Below are positions 58,991 through 64,000 of a stretch of DNA of 64,000 nucleotides, in pieces. Below the pieces are notes generated by a model. The model saw only the letters and a program-made list of their open reading frames with translations. It was not told where the DNA came from and made no database searches. A program made the position numbers and the translations under genes. The stretch covers positions 92,501 to 156,500 of the forward strand of contig JAQJVL010000737.1 in NCBI GenBank assembly GCA_035578905.1, written 5' to 3'. This DNA is from Stictocephala bisonia (taxonomy: Eukaryota; Arthropoda; Insecta; Hemiptera; Membracidae). Numbering within the stretch: the first letter of the stretch is position 1; each line of letters starts with the position of its first letter.

Positions 58991-61918
58991 TAATACCAGA
59001 CATAACAGGTCTGATTGATTAGAATACAACATGTTCATGTGGATAGCTGCCCACGTTAATCTGAACTATTTACTGTTCTACACAGAAATGCGTTTCTTAT
59101 AAAATTAGTCCATAATATACAAATTCTTAACTCATTATTTTAAAAAAGACCTTTATTACGTTTGACTTGAAAGAGAAAAGAATACCTCTGAGGAACGTTA
59201 ATCTCTCACAATTTCACTTTCTATCCACATTTCAAAGAAAAACATCCTTCTATATGTACATCGTATTGAATTAGATAAACCAATTATTGGTTCAAAACTT
59301 CCATTTTACAATAATTAGATAAAGGATCGTGTGGTAAATCCCATACTCCAGATGTACATACACAGCTGCATTCATACAACCATTTAAAAGGTACCACATT
59401 AAGACCGTTAAAGGACTCGTTTTTTATTTTAATTTTTTACATTTTTTTTATTTACACAAAATAAAATCTAAATAAACGGTATTACGTTGGTTATGCCAAT
59501 ATTGATATCCATGAATACATTATTCTCGTACTGAAATGATTTATTTAGATTTTGTAAACGAAGCTACTTGTAAACATAAAATTATATTACAAAATTACTG
59601 TCCAATTTATGAACTCTGTGATAAAACTATTTGAAAGAAAAATACAATGGTAGTTAGTGCAGTCGTACTAATTTTGGTATTTAACTGTTTATCCTACGTG
59701 GTTTTTAATTTAATTCAAGAATAGTTACTCATAAGTTTATAATTATCTAGCTAAGGAAATCATTTGCGATTCAATATTCCTCGTTTTAAGTAAAACATCA
59801 AAGTAAAAATAGGAAAAACGCAGGTTGACGTCGTTTTCTTCGCTGCATCCAAGTCTATTTATTTTTAATTATTTGAAGGCTTTTCCCATGGACTAACCTC
59901 AGCATGAATACATATAAACTGATATTGCGTTTACGTCTTCCGATAAAAATACTTAAATAATTAGTCCACAATCTAAATATATATCAATAGGAATTTTTAT
60001 TCTAGCTAATAATTGGTTTGAGGGAATTGAAATATAAAGACTACGCGTTCAAAGGCATTGAAATATAAAGACTACGCGTTCAAAGACATTCAAATAGTTA
60101 TTTACAAGGAGAAATACGTTATTTAGTTACTTTAACGAGTCTGTAGAGTATAAAACTTTTTTGATCTTTATCAATGCATTTAAATTCTTTTATATTTTTG
60201 TAATGTTGTTTTCTGACACTTTAAACAATAGTTAAACAAACTGTTAATTGTTATTTCGAAAACTCGTTTATTGATAAATTTATTGCTTTATATCATTTTA
60301 TATTTTTCAAGATAATATTTAATATGGTACAGTAACAAACCCTTTCTTGCAATCATTACATGATTTGAGGACAGTAAAATGTAACAATCTAACAAAAAAA
60401 TATTACTCTTATAATACTGTTAATCTATATTTAAGTAAAGTTTCACTCACTGAATTACCTCCAAAAACACATACGTATTAATACAAAAACGTTTGTATTA
60501 AATGTAATATAATTTTTATAGTCTAAGAGTGAACGTAAAATAAAAAAGACACACAGCAATAATTCGTACAGTATCTGCAATAAAAGTAAACATTTTAAGA
60601 AGGATATGTGATCACACAATAGGGAACTTTTTGATAAATTGGATATCGTGGAATTGTTTTACTCAACCAGATTATTCGGACTTGCCCCAAGATTTCTTTT
60701 GCTCACTCAATGTAAAACGTCCAAACTAATAGTTTCTGATTTGATTTAAAGAAAATATAATTTTAAAAACACTCAATTTTACTGTTCATCTAAATGTAAT
60801 GTAAACGAAAAAACCTCCACCATCAATGTATTCATGGTCTAAAGGAAATAACATTTCAATTAGAGCTATTTCAATTTCCTTACAAAAAAATCAAATTTGT
60901 TCTGGGCAATCTTTTTGCATTTTTAAACTACTCTACTCTGTTATGCGAACGAACTTTTATATGTTGTTTTTACATGTGTTTTCATCTTCAAGCCTTATGA
61001 CATCGGTGGATGTGCTGTTATTAGATTCAACGTAAGCAATTAAATCGGATTCCACATCACCGCACATAGGTTTTTGTTGAGTTTACAATTCCATTTCCAC
61101 TGTTATTGACTTGTTACCTCAATAACAGAAAGTTGGAAACGTTTCATGAAAAACGTTGATAATTGGCTGACATTTTAAAAATAAACTTTTGACACGAATT
61201 CATTCACTAATACCAACTAGCTTTGTTGAATTAAAAAAAAACACAATAAAACAATTATTAAACAGGTAGTTATTCAAAGCTTCACGCATGGCTTGAACAC
61301 ATAAAACCATGGTTTAACCTATAAAATACGTTTATTTAGTTCAAACCCGAACAGAGGCCAAATATATTTAATGACCAGCTGACACATCAGCTGTTCATTT
61401 TTCAATGTATTTTTGCCCGCATTATATGATTTGCAAAACCTTACTTTTAATAGAGTATAGATTTAGCGTAACAATTACCCTATAAATCGTATACATACTT
61501 TGTTTCAGATACATGCGTAAAACAAAGATTTTCGTTTTATGACAAAATAAATGTTACTCTTCAAATACAAACAAATTAGGGATTTAATTTATGTAAAGCT
61601 AAATTGAGAATGGACATTTTTTTCTACGATTTAGTTTCAGTACAAGTTTCAGATAGAATCTGAAATTATATATATTCTCAGAATGAAAATTTACAAGCAA
61701 TATATAATTATTTATTGCTTACGTTCTATTTTTAATTTGACAATTTTTACTGTATTAGTGACTGATCCCGACACACTTAAGTGTTTCAAAGAACATGAAT
61801 GTTGTGTTGATAAATAAATCCAATTCTAAAACTAGACTTTTAATTACTTTAAAGTATAAAACTACTCACGAGTAAAATGTTTTGGAAAGTGAATAACAAA
61901 CGTTGAAGATACTATCAA
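58991..61918. other. Gene-free AT-rich stretch
   Basis: Nearly 3 kb with no supported gene. A 31-bp unit is duplicated in tandem at 60027-60088 (TTGAAATATAAAGACTACGC). The 69-codon frame at 60826-61035 is unassigned. Confidence 0.5.
60027..60088 (+). repeat. Two-copy 31-bp tandem duplication
   Basis: TTGAAATATAAAGACTACGC begins at 60027 and 60058, and both copies run on through GTTCAAAG. Nearly identical, so recent. Confidence 0.9.
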
Positions 61919-61985
61919 TACTACTGTACGTGTATGGGTAGGCGGGTAGATCAATAACACTGTAGGCGTGTGTGGCTGAGAATGT
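61919..61985 (+). repeat. Two copies of the 36-bp dispersed unit
   Basis: TACTACTGTACGTGTATGGG at 61919, then TAGGCGGGTAGATCA, then TAACACTGTAGGCGTG at 61955: a 36-bp period like 2364 and 49989. Confidence 0.65.
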
Positions 61986-62095
61986 ATTGGCTATTGTGAA
62001 TAGATGCGTTATTTGTATGTTATTGTATAGGTTTTATGTACGTTGTTATCCATGATCCTTGATGTAATTAAATGTATTACTACTATTCATTACTT

Positions 62096-62165
62096 ATCAT
62101 TAAGACACCGATCGTGTAGGTATGGGGAATATGAGGAGGGAATGAGTGATGATGATGAGGATGAT
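62096..62165 (-). mobile_element. SINE 3' tail fragment (minus strand)
   Basis: TAAGACACCGATCGTGTAGG, TATGGGGAATATGAGG and GGGAATGAGTGATGATG match the reversed shared tail seen at 11698 and 20645. A GATGATGAGGATGATAA run follows. Confidence 0.55.
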
Positions 62166-63378
62166 AATTAAGAGGGTTCCTTAAAAAGAAAATCTTGAAT
62201 TTACGTGTTCCACAGCTTTTTTCAACAAAAAAATAAATAAAATAAACCCGTAAACAAGAATAAGATAAAGTCTCTTATTACTATTGCTCAAAGGGGTTGT
62301 TACCCTGTGTAACAGGTCCACCAAATTGATAAATAAATTAATTCATTCAAATAAATAATAAACTATTGCGTAAAAGAAAGGGATATATTTAATTGGAATA
62401 AATAACGAATGTTCAAATTATATTGGAGAATTGTTGTAAGTCAGATAGGAAAGGAAACAGAAACATCTGTCACAAACAAACACATTCCTTTCTTTGTCAC
62501 CAACTCAGACATGGGTTGGGTTTTTTCCAAGAATATGTCGCAGTAAACAGATGGTGACGGGTCTGAGTGTCACCAGTCGAAATAATAACCGTAAGAGGAA
62601 GGGATAGTTAGTTCGGAAATCACTCTGTGAGGGCAGCATATGATATAGGTTAAACATATATTGCAGACGAGCTTTTGAGTCTAACCAATCGAAACGATGC
62701 ACCTAGTTGAAAAATGATCCGTGGACAGCAGTAGCGGTCAGATAGAGACCTCGTGGTGCAAGCGGAAGTGCTGGGACTCTAGAACCCAAACAACATATTG
62801 TAGCGGAAGGAAGGGTAGGAGGGGAGAGACCCAAGTCCGACGATGAAGAGGTGTACCTCGCCCCATTCAAATTCTCTACACAGTACGTGAAGGATGTCAT
62901 CATCCATCGACATCCCGCGATTTCATGCCTGTAGATTTTTTATCCATTGAACTTGTTAAAATTCAAATGTAGTATTATATTTTAGAATCATTATTAACAA
63001 AGATAAATAAATAGTGTTTTATAGTTCAACATCAGGTTAAAACAGGTGTTTTAAGAATACGACATAGTCTACAAAACCACGCGAGTAAACTCCACAACTA
63101 CAAGAACACTCAGCTAAGTTTTAGTAATAATTTAAGTTGTTAACTAGAAGTCAATTATCAAGTTTTTAGATAATATTATTTTGAATCTTATTTTTATTGT
63201 AATACAATTGAAAAAGTAACGTAATGATTTTAAAGAATATGAAATAAAAATGAATTTAACAAAGTAAAGTCTGTTTGTGTATTATATAGTCCCACCGATT
63301 TACCCGTTTAAGACCCTGAGAAACAAAAAGAGATTTCATAAAAAAGTTTAAAGAAATTCAATTTATTAAATATTTTAA
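62166..63378. other. Unassigned stretch with GC-richer 62500-62920
   Basis: Two short minus-strand frames (62505-62702 and 62703-62903) sit in a segment that is GC-richer than its neighbours. They share no motif I recognise. A decayed element or an isolated exon is possible. The rest is AT-rich. Confidence 0.4.
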
Positions 63379-63753
63379 TTAAATAAATTGAGCAAAAGTA
63401 ATTAATGTAACGACCTCATAAAGGCAGAACGTTACACCTGCAAGGAAACAAGACGGCATTAATATTTTTAATAATATATCGGAAAGGTTCACTAAACTTT
63501 GAATGAAAATGTTGTAGGAGCACAATCTCAGAGGGCAAGGATCATTGTGCTCCTTTATGTTCCCGACAAAGGATTTGACGACAAGTGTTCTCTTGTTTCC
63601 TTTATTTGAAATATTGACGAAGCACTTGAGAGAAAAATGTTTCCTTTTATGCATTGCTTTAACCATCAAATAAACTCGTCGATTCTCTACAGAATTCAAT
63701 ACAAATGGTCTATAATAGGCTCTGTAATTTATATTAGTTTTTCTTTTAAACAT
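63379..63753 (-). other. 124-codon frame, unrecognised, matches segment at 19305
   Basis: The minus-strand frame begins MFKRKTNINYRAYYR and contains KCFVNISNKGNKRT and VVKSFVGNIKEHNDPC. Its middle 40 codons align at DNA level with 19305-19422, where the frame is broken. The C-terminal part has a hydrophobic run (ILLKILMPSCFLAGVTF). No family comes to mind. It could be a fragment of a repeat-borne gene or a chance frame over a dispersed repeat. Confidence 0.25.
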
Positions 63754-63914
63754 TGTAAGTTGTAGTGAAACTTACAATGTTTAAAAAGGCTTACAATAAT
63801 CTGCACAACTTATATAAGTGATTATAGGTAAAGATACTACTAGTGTCTTGGGTCAAGATGAAACTGATAGAATCTTCGGTATTTACGTATTATACTGACT
63901 ATTCCATCCGTAGA
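63754..63914. other. Short gene-free spacer
   Basis: Contains the near-palindrome AACATTGTAAG/CTTACAATGTT at about 63750-63781. No gene. Confidence 0.5.
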
Positions 63915-64000
63915 TGTGCATCGTTGATGACTCACCCACTCACTCAAACACGTAAGTCATCAATGATCCACTCACATACGTCATTGATGACCACCCACTC
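63915..64000. repeat. Start of a tandem array at the right edge
   Basis: GATGACTCACCCACTCACTC, AAACACGTAAGTCATCAATG, ATCCACTCACATACGTCATT and GATGACCACCCACTC repeat with a period near 40. The CACCCACTC-CACGTA order is the reverse of the 36-bp dispersed unit. The array is cut off by the window edge. Confidence 0.6.

Noticed and set aside
62505..62903. Two adjacent minus-strand frames in a GC-richer patch
   Set aside because: No recognised motif, separated by a stop, no splice evidence; mentioned only as an unassigned patch.

Overview
The window looks like an AT-rich, repeat-laden stretch of an animal genome, most likely an arthropod and probably an insect. Reasons: no bacterial-style gene packing, several clades of non-LTR retrotransposons, tRNA-derived SINEs, PIF/Harbinger and Tc1/mariner DNA transposons, long GT microsatellites, and short TTAGG tracts of the insect telomere type. 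A hemipteran-like large genome is only a guess. I could not recognise one convincing host gene exon. Every protein-like signal I can defend belongs to a mobile element, so the window is best read as intergenic or deep intronic sequence.

Layout. 1-5.7 kb: a small inverted repeat, a 1.07-kb imperfect palindrome (2.44-3.51 kb), a tRNA-derived SINE, and a 697-bp PIF/Harbinger deletion derivative with TIRs and TAA target duplications. 6.66-11.2 kb: a block of three tandem arrays (37-bp satellite, GT microsatellite, ~109-bp satellite). 11-28 kb: mostly AT-rich sequence holding SINE copies, a 179-bp tandem duplication, a candidate TA-flanked DNA element built around a repeated GGGGTAATTGTGAAT box, and an inverted-repeat element carrying TTAGG tracts. 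29.8-32.6 kb: a LINE 3' tail, a decayed reverse-transcriptase C-terminus, and a 32-bp minisatellite. 35.0-40.3 kb: a near full-length minus-strand LINE with intact ORF1 and broken ORF2. 43.8-48.4 kb: a second ~100-bp satellite related to the one at 9-11 kb, two foldback elements of one family, a Leu/Ser-tRNA-type SINE, and a Helitron-like 3' end. 50.0-53.2 kb: G-quadruplex motif plus GT microsatellite, a second copy of that SINE, and a decayed plus-strand LINE. 53.9-57.4 kb: a ~130-bp tandem array whose unit is a piece of a LINE reverse transcriptase, split by a 2.55-kb Tc1/mariner-type element. 57-64 kb: AT-rich sequence with another Helitron-like end, short repeats and an array at the right edge.

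How the parts relate. Nothing here forms a pathway. What connects the parts is repeat birth and spread: LINEs share a 3' stem-loop, SINE families share a 3' tail, a 36-bp GGGTGGG-type unit recurs at six places and in one place has expanded, and a reverse-transcriptase core has become a tandem repeat. These links between repeats are the most unusual content. All family assignments rest on reading motifs by eye; none has been checked against a database.
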